A DNA stretch of 64,000 bases from UBA11524 sp963617205 (GTDB lineage Bacteria; Bacillota; Clostridia; Christensenellales; Aristaeellaceae): NCBI GenBank assembly GCA_963617205.1, contig CAVEOA010000009.1, forward strand, positions 1-64,000, in the 5' to 3' direction. Shown piece by piece: positions 24,662 to 33,347 of the stretch (position 1 is the first letter of the stretch; every line of letters starts with the position of its first letter). Below the pieces are notes generated by a model. It searched no databases and had not been told where the DNA came from. It was given only the letters and a program-made list of their open reading frames with translations. The translations under genes and the position numbers were made by a program.

Positions 24662-26094
24662 CAGAGCCGCCTCCTTTTCAGGAGCACGACCGCCATGACG
24701 AGCAGCAGAATGCCCGGCACAAGCGCAATCGACAGGATGGTGACACGCTGACGGCTGCTGGCGTTGTCGAACGTGATACGCTGCGCGGCAAGGCGCTTGA
24801 CACCGGCATCGAGCGAGGCCGTCTGGTCAAGGTCGCTCATGTCGGTCACGCACCACGTTAGCAGGGCAAGGTCATCGCTCGCATCGAGCACGGACGCGCC
24901 GCTGATTTCGGTCGCATCCCTGAACATGGCTGCGGAGGACAGCAGGCACAGCGCCGTGCCGCTGCTCTTCTTCGCAACAGCGCCGAGCAGGAACTGACCG
25001 GAGACGTCATTTTCCTGCGCATCGATGGACGAGCCGTCCGCATTCGGGTGGAGGACCGCACGAGTCGAGGTCTCCAGCAGCTTCGTCACGGTGACACCCG
25101 GTCGGATGGCAGGCGTTGCGAGCGCACAGGAACGGGGAAGGATGACGCGCCCGGTGATATTCTCGGCAAGGGAATCAGCAAGTGCCGGCGACAGGTATTC
25201 CGGAGAATCGACATAGCGTGTGCTTTCCTGTGTGCTCTCGACCACCCAACCCGACTGGAAGTCCAGCCCGTACAGGCTGCAAACCGTCCGCAGCTGCGTC
25301 AGGCGGTCAAGCGGCGTATCGGCACCGCAGGCAATGAGCGCACGTCCGCCGTTATCGAGGAAGGAGACAAGCGTCTGCGCCTCATCGCCGGTCAGGTCGT
25401 TCTGCGGATCGATTAGGAGGAGAATGTCCGTTGCGGCAGGGGAGATGCGCCCAAGCTCGCCCGAATGCACATCGAAGCCGTTTGAACGAAGCTGCAGCGC
25501 CAGCAGGGAGCAATCCTCCTCGCTTGCTTCGCCGTGACCGGCGATGAACCATACGCCGACAGGATTGTCCGTGCAGACGCGGCTGATGGCACCGATGAGC
25601 TGTGCCTCGCCGCAGTAGATGGTATATTCCTCGTCCAGGACGGTTCGCGAGAAGAGCAGGTCGTCCGGGTCAAGACGGATGATGCGCGTGCATGCTTCGT
25701 TTGTGATGAAAATGGTGCCGTTTTCAACGCTTTGCGCGTCACCGCTGAGGGCGGCAATGCGCTGTGGCTGCGTGACAGGGTCGATTGCCTCTACGCGGAC
25801 GTGTGCGCAGACGGCAGCCATCTTGGAAAGCGTTTCGGTTACGAGGTCTCGAATCGTGCTGTCATAGGCGGCAGAAAAGACAGGGTAGAGCAGCACGTCC
25901 TCCTCAAGCGCATCGAGGTGAGAAAGCGTGTAGTCGCTCAGCTGCGTCACGCCGTCCGAGGACACGTCTGCCTTTAAGTACCATTTGTCCTCTGCGCGTT
26001 CGCTGACGAGGATAAGCAGAACCGCCATCGCGACCGCCAGCACGCATGTCAGCAGATGATACAGCCCATAGGGCATTTGCTTTTTCTTCTTCAT
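24661..26094 (-). CDS. GldG-like ABC transporter auxiliary protein
   Basis: A 477-residue protein with an N-terminal membrane segment (LLTCVLAVAMAVLLILV), a long extracytoplasmic domain and a C-terminal membrane segment (VTILSIALVPGILLLVMAVVLLKRRRL). The central part fits the ABC_transp_aux/GldG family: IDPVTQPQRIAALSG, GTIFITNEACTRIIRL, VWFIAGHGEASEE and DILLLIDPQNDLTGDEAQTLVSFLDNGGRALIACGADTP. In Bacteroidetes, GldG works with GldA and GldF; in Firmicutes the role is unknown. Start ATG at 26094 with AAAGGGGTGAG upstream. It sits 6 bp after the permease gene. Confidence 0.83.
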   Translation of the reverse strand: MKKKKQMPYGLYHLLTCVLAVAMAVLLILVSERAEDKWYLKADVSSDGVTQLSDYTLSHLDALEEDVLLYPVFSAAYDSTIRDLVTETLSKMAAVCAHVRVEAIDPVTQPQRIAALSGDAQSVENGTIFITNEACTRIIRLDPDDLLFSRTVLDEEYTIYCGEAQLIGAISRVCTDNPVGVWFIAGHGEASEEDCSLLALQLRSNGFDVHSGELGRISPAATDILLLIDPQNDLTGDEAQTLVSFLDNGGRALIACGADTPLDRLTQLRTVCSLYGLDFQSGWVVESTQESTRYVDSPEYLSPALADSLAENITGRVILPRSCALATPAIRPGVTVTKLLETSTRAVLHPNADGSSIDAQENDVSGQFLLGAVAKKSSGTALCLLSSAAMFRDATEISGASVLDASDDLALLTWCVTDMSDLDQTASLDAGVKRLAAQRITFDNASSRQRVTILSIALVPGILLLVMAVVLLKRRRL

Positions 26095-26100
26095 CGATGC

Positions 26101-26829
26101 TCACCCCTTTGCGTGACGGCGCTTTTCCAGCACGCGGTCGGTCAGGAAAAGCATCAGGAAGGTAAAAACAAGGAAATAGACGATATCCGCGAAGCTGATG
26201 ATGCCGTTGGCGAAGTCACCCAGGCGCGAGGACGACGGCAGATAGCCGAGAATGACGCTGAGCGGATGCAGATACGCGCTGGTGCTTGCCTGCGGCACAA
26301 TGTAGTGCTCGGACAGGTACATCAGCACGTTCACGCCGAGCGTCAGGATGGCGGCGGTAATCTGATTCGTGCACAGCGAGGACAGCAGCACGCCGACGGA
26401 AAGCATGGCGGCATCCAGCAGGTAATAGCCGAGGAAAACGACGGCAATCTGCGTCCAGGAAAGCTGCGCGTACGGCGAAATCAGCAACGGATGCAGAAGA
26501 GAAAGCAGCATTGCCAGCAGCAGCATCAGCATGGACGCGAATGCCTTGCCCAGCACGATTTTGCCAAGCGGCACCGGCGCCGTCAGCAGAAGCTGGTCGG
26601 TGCGCATGCGCTTTTCCTCGGCGAACAGGCGCATCGTCAGCAGGGGAGCAATCAGCAGGAGCGGCAGCTGCATGCCGGAAAACAGCAGGTTCATGCTGGC
26701 GCTCATTTCCTGCCCGATGTTGATGAACACGAACACGATGCCGGACAAAAGCGCGTACATGGCAAGGAACACATAGCCGACAGGCGTCGTAAAATAGCTG
26801 CTCAGCTCATGGCGAAACACAGCGCGCAT
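26101..26829 (-). CDS. ABC-2 type permease, GldF-like
   Basis: A 242-residue permease with about six hydrophobic segments (VFLAMYALLSGIVFVFI, LPLLLIAPLLTMRLFAEEK, MLMLLLAMLLSLLHPL, AILTLGVNVLMYLSEHY and DIVYFLVFTFLMLFLTDRVLEKR). RLFAEEKRMRTDQLLLTAPV is the diagnostic stretch of ABC-2 permeases of the GldF type. The start overlaps the stop of the ATPase gene (TGATG). Forms an export-type ABC complex with its neighbours. Confidence 0.86.
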   Translation of the reverse strand: MRAVFRHELSSYFTTPVGYVFLAMYALLSGIVFVFINIGQEMSASMNLLFSGMQLPLLLIAPLLTMRLFAEEKRMRTDQLLLTAPVPLGKIVLGKAFASMLMLLLAMLLSLLHPLLISPYAQLSWTQIAVVFLGYYLLDAAMLSVGVLLSSLCTNQITAAILTLGVNVLMYLSEHYIVPQASTSAYLHPLSVILGYLPSSSRLGDFANGIISFADIVYFLVFTFLMLFLTDRVLEKRRHAKG

Positions 26830-27767
26830 CAGTTTCCCTCCTTCTGACCGATGACGTCGAGGAAGGCTTCCTCCAGCGCACCCTCACTGGTCATTTCCAG
26901 CAGCTCATAGCCGTTATTCAGGCAGCAGGCGGACACCTGCGCACGTAAATCGGCGTGCAGCTCATGATGGATGATGAGCTGTGCAGCGCCGTCCTCACTG
27001 CAATCCGCACCGGTTACGCTGGTAACGCCCGGAATGGCGGAAAGCAGCGCACGCAGACCGTCATCGCCGCGGTAGCGGAGACGGATGCGAGCCGCACCCT
27101 GAAGCAGCGACGTCATCGTGCCGTCATAGCAGATGTGCCCATGATCGAGCACGATGGCGCGGCGGCAGACGTTGGTAACCTCGCTGAGCAGGTGAGAGGA
27201 GAGCAGCACGGTGCTTTCTTCACCGGCCTTGCGGATGACATCGCGCATCTGCACCATCTGCAGGGGATCAAGACCGCTGCCGGGTTCGTCGAGAATCAGC
27301 AGCGACGGATGCGGCAGAAGCGCCTGCGCCACGCCAAGACGCTGCCGATAGCCCTTTGACAGCCGACCGGACAGGCGCGAGGCATACTCATTCAGTCCGG
27401 TCAGTTCAATGACGCGCTCCGCCTCCTGCCTCTGCTGCTTGCGGGACATTCCGCGAAGCTGCGCGCAGTAGTGCAGATACTCCCGAACCGTCATGTCCGG
27501 ATAAAGCGGCGGCTGCTCGGGCAAATAGCCGATGTGCGCCCGTGCCTTCATGGGCGATTCGAGCGTATCATCGCCACAGACGGTGATTTTTCCGCTGGTT
27601 TGGCAGAGGTAACCGGTCATCATATTCATCAGCGTTGATTTGCCGGTGCCGTTCCTGCCAAGCAGCGCGATGATTTCGCCCTTTTCGGCGGAAAAGGTGA
27701 TCTCCCGGAGCACCTCGCGCCGACCGTAGCGCTTTGAGACGCCGCTGACGTCAAGTATCGTTTCCAT
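26829..27767 (-). CDS. ABC transporter ATP-binding protein, GldA/CcmA-like
   Basis: Cytoplasmic ATPase paired with the adjacent ABC-2 permease. It has Walker A LLGRNGTGKST, signature RLSKGYRQRLGVAQAL, Walker B LLILDEPGSGLDPLQ, and H-loop LSSHLLSEV. The C-terminal extension (about residues 215-312) is typical of export-type ABC-2 ATPases. I chose the ATG at 27767: AAGGAGAA lies upstream, and the upstream in-frame extension falls inside the AraC gene. It thus overlaps the AraC gene by 17 bp, indicating coupled expression. Confidence 0.88.
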   Translation of the reverse strand: METILDVSGVSKRYGRREVLREITFSAEKGEIIALLGRNGTGKSTLMNMMTGYLCQTSGKITVCGDDTLESPMKARAHIGYLPEQPPLYPDMTVREYLHYCAQLRGMSRKQQRQEAERVIELTGLNEYASRLSGRLSKGYRQRLGVAQALLPHPSLLILDEPGSGLDPLQMVQMRDVIRKAGEESTVLLSSHLLSEVTNVCRRAIVLDHGHICYDGTMTSLLQGAARIRLRYRGDDGLRALLSAIPGVTSVTGADCSEDGAAQLIIHHELHADLRAQVSACCLNNGYELLEMTSEGALEEAFLDVIGQKEGN

Positions 27768-30006
27768 GCTCTGTGTTCTCCTTGCTTCGGCGATACTGCA
27801 AAGGGGTAACGCCGGCGATTTGCTTGAAGCGGCGGATGAAGCTCGAGGCATCATAATAGCCGACGCTGACGGCGATTTCCTTGATGGACAGGTCCGTCTG
27901 GGTCAGCAGCTGCTTGGAGCGTTCCAGCCGCAGGATAGTCAGGTACTCGTTCGGGGAGACGTGATTGCGTTCCTTGAACGTGAAGGAAAGCCGCGCGGTC
28001 GACACGCCGAACGCCTCCGCAATGGCGCTGATGGACAGCTCGGGGTCGGCAAAGTGCTCGCGGATGTACGCCGCGACCTCTTCAATCTCGCCGTCCTCCT
28101 CTTTGCTTTCCGGCGGACGCTCCGCCTTCAGCAGCGTATCGCAGACACGGCGCAGCAGCTCGTTCAGGTCGTCAACGCTCTGACAGCCGGACAGGGAGAA
28201 GATGTCGTACATATCCTTCATGTCGCTTGTGTCGGTCAGGTTATCGGCATGGGCGCGCAGCAGCGTGTGAATCACGTCGTTGTAAATCAGGCGGAAGGCG
28301 AACGGCGTGATGCCGGAATGTTTGAGGAAGGCCAGCAGCTCATCGAGCTTGTCGGAGAGCATATCACGGTTGCTGAGCATCAGCGCCTGATTGATGCCGT
28401 CGGTGATTTTGCGCGCCTGCGGCAGAATTTCGCTCAGGTTCACCGAAACGAAGGAGTATTCCAGCACCCTCGTTTCATCCATGACGAAGCGGTTGTCATA
28501 GGCGGTTGCCGCCTCCAGATAACAGGCAGGCGCATGCAGGAAGTTCGTGTGGACGTTGCTCATGGCGATGCAGGCGTGTCCGTAGCGTTCGTTGCAGGCG
28601 GTGTGGAGCGCATCGGCAACCTTGTGCACGTCTTCCGGCGTGTCGCAGAAGACGACATAGAGGAAGTTGTTCATCGACGCCATTTCAACGCTGCATACAG
28701 TAATGCCCTCGATGGCGTTCAGCGGCGGCGTCTGCATGCTGAAGGGCTGGTCGCTGGCATCCTGCTCCGGACAGAGCACCATGCCGTAATACGGCTTGTC
28801 GATGTCAAGCTGCAAATTGCGGGCAGCAGCGACCGCCATTTCGCGGCTGTCGAAGCGTCCCTTCATGAAGCGCAGCACGAAATAATGGCGCTGCATGGGC
28901 AGGGAGGATTCCAGACGGCTCGCAAGGTCACTGTTGCGGCGGGAAAGCTCGCGGATGCCGGACTGAATGGTGCTCAGCTCATCGCCGGGCGCATATTCCT
29001 GCGGCAGAAGGCTGCTGATTTCGCGGATGGGGCGGATGTTCTGCCGTGCAAGCATATAGGACAATGCGGAGCCTGCCACAGCCAGCACCGCAATCAGCAT
29101 CAGCACGCTGCCCATGCTGTCCCAGACGTTGCCTGTGAGCTCTGCGGAAGGCATGACCATGGCATACTGCATGTTCCAACTGCGATTGCCGAGGGCGAGC
29201 AGCGTATAGGTCGTGCTGCCAGCGGTAAATTCCTGCTGCGAGGTGCCGCTGTCCGTGGAAATCATGCCGGACAGGGTTTCCGCGCTGACCGGCAGGCCGC
29301 CGGAGGACGCGAGAAGCTTGCCGTCATGCAGGATGCAGGTGATGGCGTTTGTCGTGATGGCATCGGAAAAGAGCTGCTGATAGGTGTTTTGACGCAGCAG
29401 AAAAATCATCGAGCCGCGGTCGCTGTTCTGGCTCATGCCAAGCGGCAGGATGAAGGTGACGATGTTGTATTCGCCGCTGCCGAGCAGGGAAGAGGACACC
29501 TGCTGGGACGGCAGCACCATAAGACCGCTTGGATGGAGAATCATGTCCAGCAGCTCGTCGGTCGTCGTGTCGGCATAATGCATCAGCTCGCCGAACATGT
29601 TCAGCTGCATCATCGAGGAGGAGGAATACAGGTACTCATCCTCCGAAAAGCACAGGTACATCTGATCGGCGAAGGCGCTGCTGACCGTGTAGGGAATCAG
29701 CTGCTGCATCAGGTCATAGGCGCGCCATGGCTCCTCCTGATAGCTGAACGGCTGCAAATAAGGCGACAGGCCGATTTGCTCCGCTGAATTGAGCATCGTG
29801 CTCAAATAACCCTCGTGCTGGTCGGCAATCCGGCTCAGACGGTTGATTTCGCTGTCGATCATCTGCGCACGGACTTCGCGGCTGGTATAGAAGTACATGT
29901 ACAGGAAGAGGACGCTCAGCGTGAGCAGCAGCACGAGCAGATAGGAAACAACATAGCGCGCGAAGGTGGACAGGCGCTTGCTGCCCAATGTTTTGACAGG
30001 CTTCAT
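27751..30006 (-). CDS. Membrane-bound AraC-family regulator with extracytoplasmic sensor domain
   Basis: A 751-residue one-component regulator. A membrane helix (YVVSYLLVLLLTLSVLFLYMYF) is followed by an extracytoplasmic Cache-like domain (about 42-295), a second helix (VLMLIAVLAVAGSALSYML), a cytoplasmic linker and a C-terminal AraC double helix-turn-helix (about 645-740; SISAIAEAFGVSTARLSFTFKE and IKEIAVSVGYYDASSFIRRFK). The layout is that of the LplR/YesM-YesN-like AraC proteins that control LplABC-type sugar importers. The ATG at 30006 overlaps the stop of the upstream binding-protein gene (ATGA). Probably senses a sugar or the loaded binding protein and controls the adjacent importer, which is an inference from position. 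Confidence 0.88.
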   Translation of the reverse strand: MKPVKTLGSKRLSTFARYVVSYLLVLLLTLSVLFLYMYFYTSREVRAQMIDSEINRLSRIADQHEGYLSTMLNSAEQIGLSPYLQPFSYQEEPWRAYDLMQQLIPYTVSSAFADQMYLCFSEDEYLYSSSSMMQLNMFGELMHYADTTTDELLDMILHPSGLMVLPSQQVSSSLLGSGEYNIVTFILPLGMSQNSDRGSMIFLLRQNTYQQLFSDAITTNAITCILHDGKLLASSGGLPVSAETLSGMISTDSGTSQQEFTAGSTTYTLLALGNRSWNMQYAMVMPSAELTGNVWDSMGSVLMLIAVLAVAGSALSYMLARQNIRPIREISSLLPQEYAPGDELSTIQSGIRELSRRNSDLASRLESSLPMQRHYFVLRFMKGRFDSREMAVAAARNLQLDIDKPYYGMVLCPEQDASDQPFSMQTPPLNAIEGITVCSVEMASMNNFLYVVFCDTPEDVHKVADALHTACNERYGHACIAMSNVHTNFLHAPACYLEAATAYDNRFVMDETRVLEYSFVSVNLSEILPQARKITDGINQALMLSNRDMLSDKLDELLAFLKHSGITPFAFRLIYNDVIHTLLRAHADNLTDTSDMKDMYDIFSLSGCQSVDDLNELLRRVCDTLLKAERPPESKEEDGEIEEVAAYIREHFADPELSISAIAEAFGVSTARLSFTFKERNHVSPNEYLTILRLERSKQLLTQTDLSIKEIAVSVGYYDASSFIRRFKQIAGVTPLQYRRSKENTEHGNDT

Positions 30007-31547
30007 GGCTGTGCGTTTGCCTCCACGTAGCGGTCATAGACCGTCTGATAGATGGTGACGTATTCCTCGGAACCGATGGATTTCAGCTCCTCAAGGAATG
30101 CCTGATAGTTCTCGTCCGTGACGCCGCGCGTGATGGCTTCCACCAGATACGCATTGATGGAGGACTTCATGGGCGTGTGAATCTGCAGGATTCGGGCGGA
30201 TTCCTCGCTCGTCTTGGGAGCCGTGTTGTTCAGCAGCGTGTAGGAGAGCGTCTCCAGCACGCCCGCCTCATCATAGAGCTGGCAGTACGCGGATTTCTCC
30301 TGACGGTGCGCGGCAGGCACATACACGGAGGTGTAGTAGCTCTCCGGCGCGAAGAACTGCCCGCAGATGACCGGCACGGTCTTGTACAGCTCGTTGCTGC
30401 TGGGCACATACGAAACCTCATAGCGACCGTCCTCGCACTCGATGAGCGTATCGCCGAGCTTGCCGTTTTGCGCGACGAGCATGTTCTCCGTTTCAAGCTG
30501 CGCATCGAGCCAGCGCAGGGAAGCCTCGATGTTGGTGTTCTGACTTGTCAGCGCGGCGCCGATTTCGACGATGTCCGCTGCGCGTGCGAGTTTGACCTGC
30601 GTATTCGGCGCGGATACGGGCAGCATGACGACATACTCATCGATGATATCGGCATTCAGCGCCGTGTTTTGAAGCCGCCAGTAGGAGAAATAGCCCGCCT
30701 TCTGCTGATTGACCTTCGCTGCCCACAGGTTGGAGCCCTGCGTCAGCGATTCGATGTCCAGCAGACCCTCGACGCACAGCTCGTGCAGCCATTCCAGACA
30801 TTGCCGGAAGCCGTCCTCCTCCGGCGCGAAGAGCACCTGTCCGTCGTCGGAAAGGTGCACGAAGGCCTCGTTCATCGGTACGCCGAACGCACTGAAGGCG
30901 TTGTAAATGCCGGTGTTGACATCATCAAAGGTCGCTTCGTAGGGGATTTCGTCATTTTCGCCGTTGCCGTTCGGGTCGCCGTTCTTGAAGGCGCGGAGCA
31001 CCTCTGTCAGCTCGTCCGTCGTTGTCGGCACGTCCAGACCGAGCTTGTCCAGCCACGTCTTGTTGATGAAGAAATGCCCGTTGGTGTTGATGCCCTGTGA
31101 AAGCAGGAAACCGACATAGTACATCCTGCCGTCGGATGCTTTCAGCTTCGTGTCTGCGCCGTCGACCGTCAGGCGGCTGAAGTAATTGGGCATGTATTCC
31201 GCAAGATAGTCATCCAGCGAAAGGATGATGCCCTCCGACACGCCGTATTCCTCGATATCGAGGTCGCCGCGAAGAAGCATGTCGTGATATTTGCCGGATG
31301 CGAACATCAGGCTGACACGGTTTGACCAGTCGGAATGCTTGACCACGTCAAAATCGACATGCACGCCTGTTTGCTCTTCAATCTGCTGGAAATACCACAT
31401 GTTATCGAAGTCAAGCGTCTGATTCTCCAGCTCATACTGGAGCGCGGTCAGCGTGACTTTTTCCGTTTCCGTCGTGCTTTGACTGCCGCAGCCGCTCAGG
31501 AGCAGCAGGAGAGACATAAGGAACAGAAAGCAAACTGGCTTTTTCAT
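30003..31547 (-). CDS. ABC transporter extracellular solute-binding lipoprotein (LplA-like)
   Basis: A 514-residue lipoprotein: MKKPVCFLFLMSLLLLLSGC carries a lipobox ending LSGC. The mature part follows the LplA/YtcQ pattern: FASGKYHDMLLRGDLDIEEYG, DDYLAEYMPNYFSRL, and GKHLKASDGRMYYVGF-like text, then NKTWLDKLGLDVPTTTDELTEVLRAFKNGDPNGNGENDEIP. GDPNGNGENDE is a calcium-loop-like motif found in this family. Start chosen at ATG 31547 with GAGGGG seven bases upstream. Close paralogue of the next upstream binding protein. It has its own promoter and is coupled to the AraC gene, so it may act as a sensor partner and not as the main uptake protein. Confidence 0.88.
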   Translation of the reverse strand: MKKPVCFLFLMSLLLLLSGCGSQSTTETEKVTLTALQYELENQTLDFDNMWYFQQIEEQTGVHVDFDVVKHSDWSNRVSLMFASGKYHDMLLRGDLDIEEYGVSEGIILSLDDYLAEYMPNYFSRLTVDGADTKLKASDGRMYYVGFLLSQGINTNGHFFINKTWLDKLGLDVPTTTDELTEVLRAFKNGDPNGNGENDEIPYEATFDDVNTGIYNAFSAFGVPMNEAFVHLSDDGQVLFAPEEDGFRQCLEWLHELCVEGLLDIESLTQGSNLWAAKVNQQKAGYFSYWRLQNTALNADIIDEYVVMLPVSAPNTQVKLARAADIVEIGAALTSQNTNIEASLRWLDAQLETENMLVAQNGKLGDTLIECEDGRYEVSYVPSSNELYKTVPVICGQFFAPESYYTSVYVPAAHRQEKSAYCQLYDEAGVLETLSYTLLNNTAPKTSEESARILQIHTPMKSSINAYLVEAITRGVTDENYQAFLEELKSIGSEEYVTIYQTVYDRYVEANAQP

Positions 31548-31630
31548 CAACATACCCCTCTGAATAATGATTCTTGTCACGCTTGTGCTGCCGAGCCGGT
31601 CGGCAGGTGAACCATGATTTCTTGCTCCTT

Positions 31631-31659
31631 ATTATATCACAAAGCATAACAAATCACAA
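31631..31659 (-). promoter_or_regulatory. Sigma-A promoter of binding protein-AraC-ABC operon
   Basis: Minus strand: TTGTGA (31659-31654), 17-bp spacer, TATAAT (31636-31631). Confidence 0.72.
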
Positions 31660-31685
31660 ACATCTGGCGATGAAAAAGCAGGCTT

Positions 31686-31721
31686 AAAAAAAGACCGGAG
31701 AGACGCAATGCCTCTCCGGTC
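31686..31721 (-). terminator. Rho-independent terminator of LplB-LplC-SBP operon
   Basis: Minus strand: GACCGGAGAG (31721-31712) pairs perfectly with CTCTCCGGTC (31702-31693), followed by seven T (31692-31686). Confidence 0.92.
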
Positions 31722-31741
31722 GGGGGATTCCTGCGCTTGTC

Positions 31742-33247
31742 TTACTTCGAGAGATAAGCGTCGTAGGCGTTCTGCTGCAGTTCGATGTAGCGCTCAACGC
31801 CGATGGACTTCGCGGTTTCGACGAAGGTGTTGTAGCTCTCGTCGGTGACGCCGTTCTTGATGAAGTCGGTGATGGATTCTTCCATGAACTTCTTGAGCTC
31901 GGTGAAGATGTTCGCGGCCTCAACGGAGTCCTCATTATCCATCTTGCTCAGCTTGGAAACGTACTGATAGCTCTTGTGCTCCAGCACGCCGGCGGCTGCG
32001 TACATTTCGGAATCCTGATAGCGTTCCACGCGATGGGGTGCCATCTGGTAGATCTGGGTATAGTACTCGCCGGGCGCGAAGAACTGACCCATGGTCACAG
32101 GCACGAATTCGTACAGACCATTGTTCTCCGGCACGTTGATAACTTCGTACTTGCCTTCGTCGTTCAGGACGATCTGCTCGCCGACCTTGCCGTTCGCGGC
32201 AACCATCATGGTTTCGGTTTCGAGCTGAGCGTCGACCCACTTCAGAGAAGCAACGGGGTTCGGGTTGGTGATCGTCAGCATAGCGCCCTGATCCGGAACT
32301 TCCAGGATGGCGGACACGCATGCGCCGTAGGTCGGGTCAGCAGGCGGCAGGATGGAGGTGAAGTCCTTGTAGACTTCCTGCTGCAGAGCGGTGTTGATCA
32401 GGCGGAGGTAAACGAAGGAACCGACCTCACCGGCGTTGACCTTGTTTGCCCACAGGTTGGAGTCCTGCGTGAGGGATTCGGGATCCAGCAGGCCTTCCGC
32501 ATAAATCTGATGCAGCCATTCGACGCAGGCACGCCAGCCGGGCATGAAGCCGGTGAACTCAACCTTGTCGTCGTCCGTGATGTGATAGAAAGCGTAGTTT
32601 TCCGGCACGCCGAAGGAAGCAAACTGATTCCACAGCGTCTCGGGACCATAATTGAAGGTGGAGGTGGACAGCGGATACTTCACGCCCGCATTCTTCATGG
32701 CGCGCAGGACCTCGGTGTAATCCTCGATGGTGGTGGGCACTTCGAGGCCAAGGTCATTGAGCAGGGTGGTGTTGATGTACCACGTGCCGTTGTGGTTGAC
32801 ATTCTGGGCGATCAGGTAGCCGATATAGTAGCTGTGACCGTCAGAGGAGGGGATGGAGTCGCCTGCGTTGTTCAGGTTCAGACGGCTGGTGTAGTTGGGC
32901 ATGATGTCCTCGGTGATGTACTCATCGAGCTGCATCAGCAGACCCTGGTTCACGCCGAGATCCTCAACGTCGACGGTGTTGCGCAGGATCATGTCGAGAT
33001 ACTCGTTGCTGGCGAACATCAGGTTCAGCTGCGTCTCCCAGTCGCCGTCCTTGACCATGGTGAAATCAACGTGGACATTGGTCTTCTCTTCAATCTGCTG
33101 GAAGAACCACATGCTGTTGAAATCGGTGGTCTGGTTTTCCAGCTGATACTGGAAAGCGGTCAGGTTGACCTTGTCATCGGCCACAGCGGTGCAGGCCAGC
33201 GTCAGCAGCATGGCCAGCGTCAGGAGCACAGAGATGATTTTCTTCAT
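31742..33247 (-). CDS. ABC transporter extracellular solute-binding protein (LplA-like)
   Basis: Extracellular binding component of an oligosaccharide-type importer, 501 residues. The signal peptide MKKIISVLLTLAMLLTLACT probably ends at AVA; the Cys is in a poor lipobox context (TLAC). The mature domain begins VNLTAFQYQLENQTTDFNSMWFFQQIEEKTNVHVDF, closely matching the paralogue at 30003-31547 (LTALQYELENQTLDFDNMWYFQQIEE). YVTEDIMPNYTSRLN-like and GQFFAPGEYYTQIYQMAPHR segments also match. ATG at 33247 follows AAAGGGGA. Co-transcribed with the two permeases upstream and ended by the terminator at 31686-31721. Confidence 0.88.
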   Translation of the reverse strand: MKKIISVLLTLAMLLTLACTAVADDKVNLTAFQYQLENQTTDFNSMWFFQQIEEKTNVHVDFTMVKDGDWETQLNLMFASNEYLDMILRNTVDVEDLGVNQGLLMQLDEYITEDIMPNYTSRLNLNNAGDSIPSSDGHSYYIGYLIAQNVNHNGTWYINTTLLNDLGLEVPTTIEDYTEVLRAMKNAGVKYPLSTSTFNYGPETLWNQFASFGVPENYAFYHITDDDKVEFTGFMPGWRACVEWLHQIYAEGLLDPESLTQDSNLWANKVNAGEVGSFVYLRLINTALQQEVYKDFTSILPPADPTYGACVSAILEVPDQGAMLTITNPNPVASLKWVDAQLETETMMVAANGKVGEQIVLNDEGKYEVINVPENNGLYEFVPVTMGQFFAPGEYYTQIYQMAPHRVERYQDSEMYAAAGVLEHKSYQYVSKLSKMDNEDSVEAANIFTELKKFMEESITDFIKNGVTDESYNTFVETAKSIGVERYIELQQNAYDAYLSK

Positions 33248-33347
33248 GAGAAAATCCCCTTTCATTATATTGACTCATCACGCCATGTCGGGCGTGTGAA
33301 ATCCGTGGAAAAGTGGAAACGGTTGGAACGAATGCGAACGAAGTCCG

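Noticed and set aside
31742..33247. Lipobox in the LplA-like protein of the permease operon
   Set aside because: TLAC has Thr at the position that is normally Leu, Val or Ile, and a good signal peptidase I site (AVA) follows. Left as a probable non-lipoprotein.
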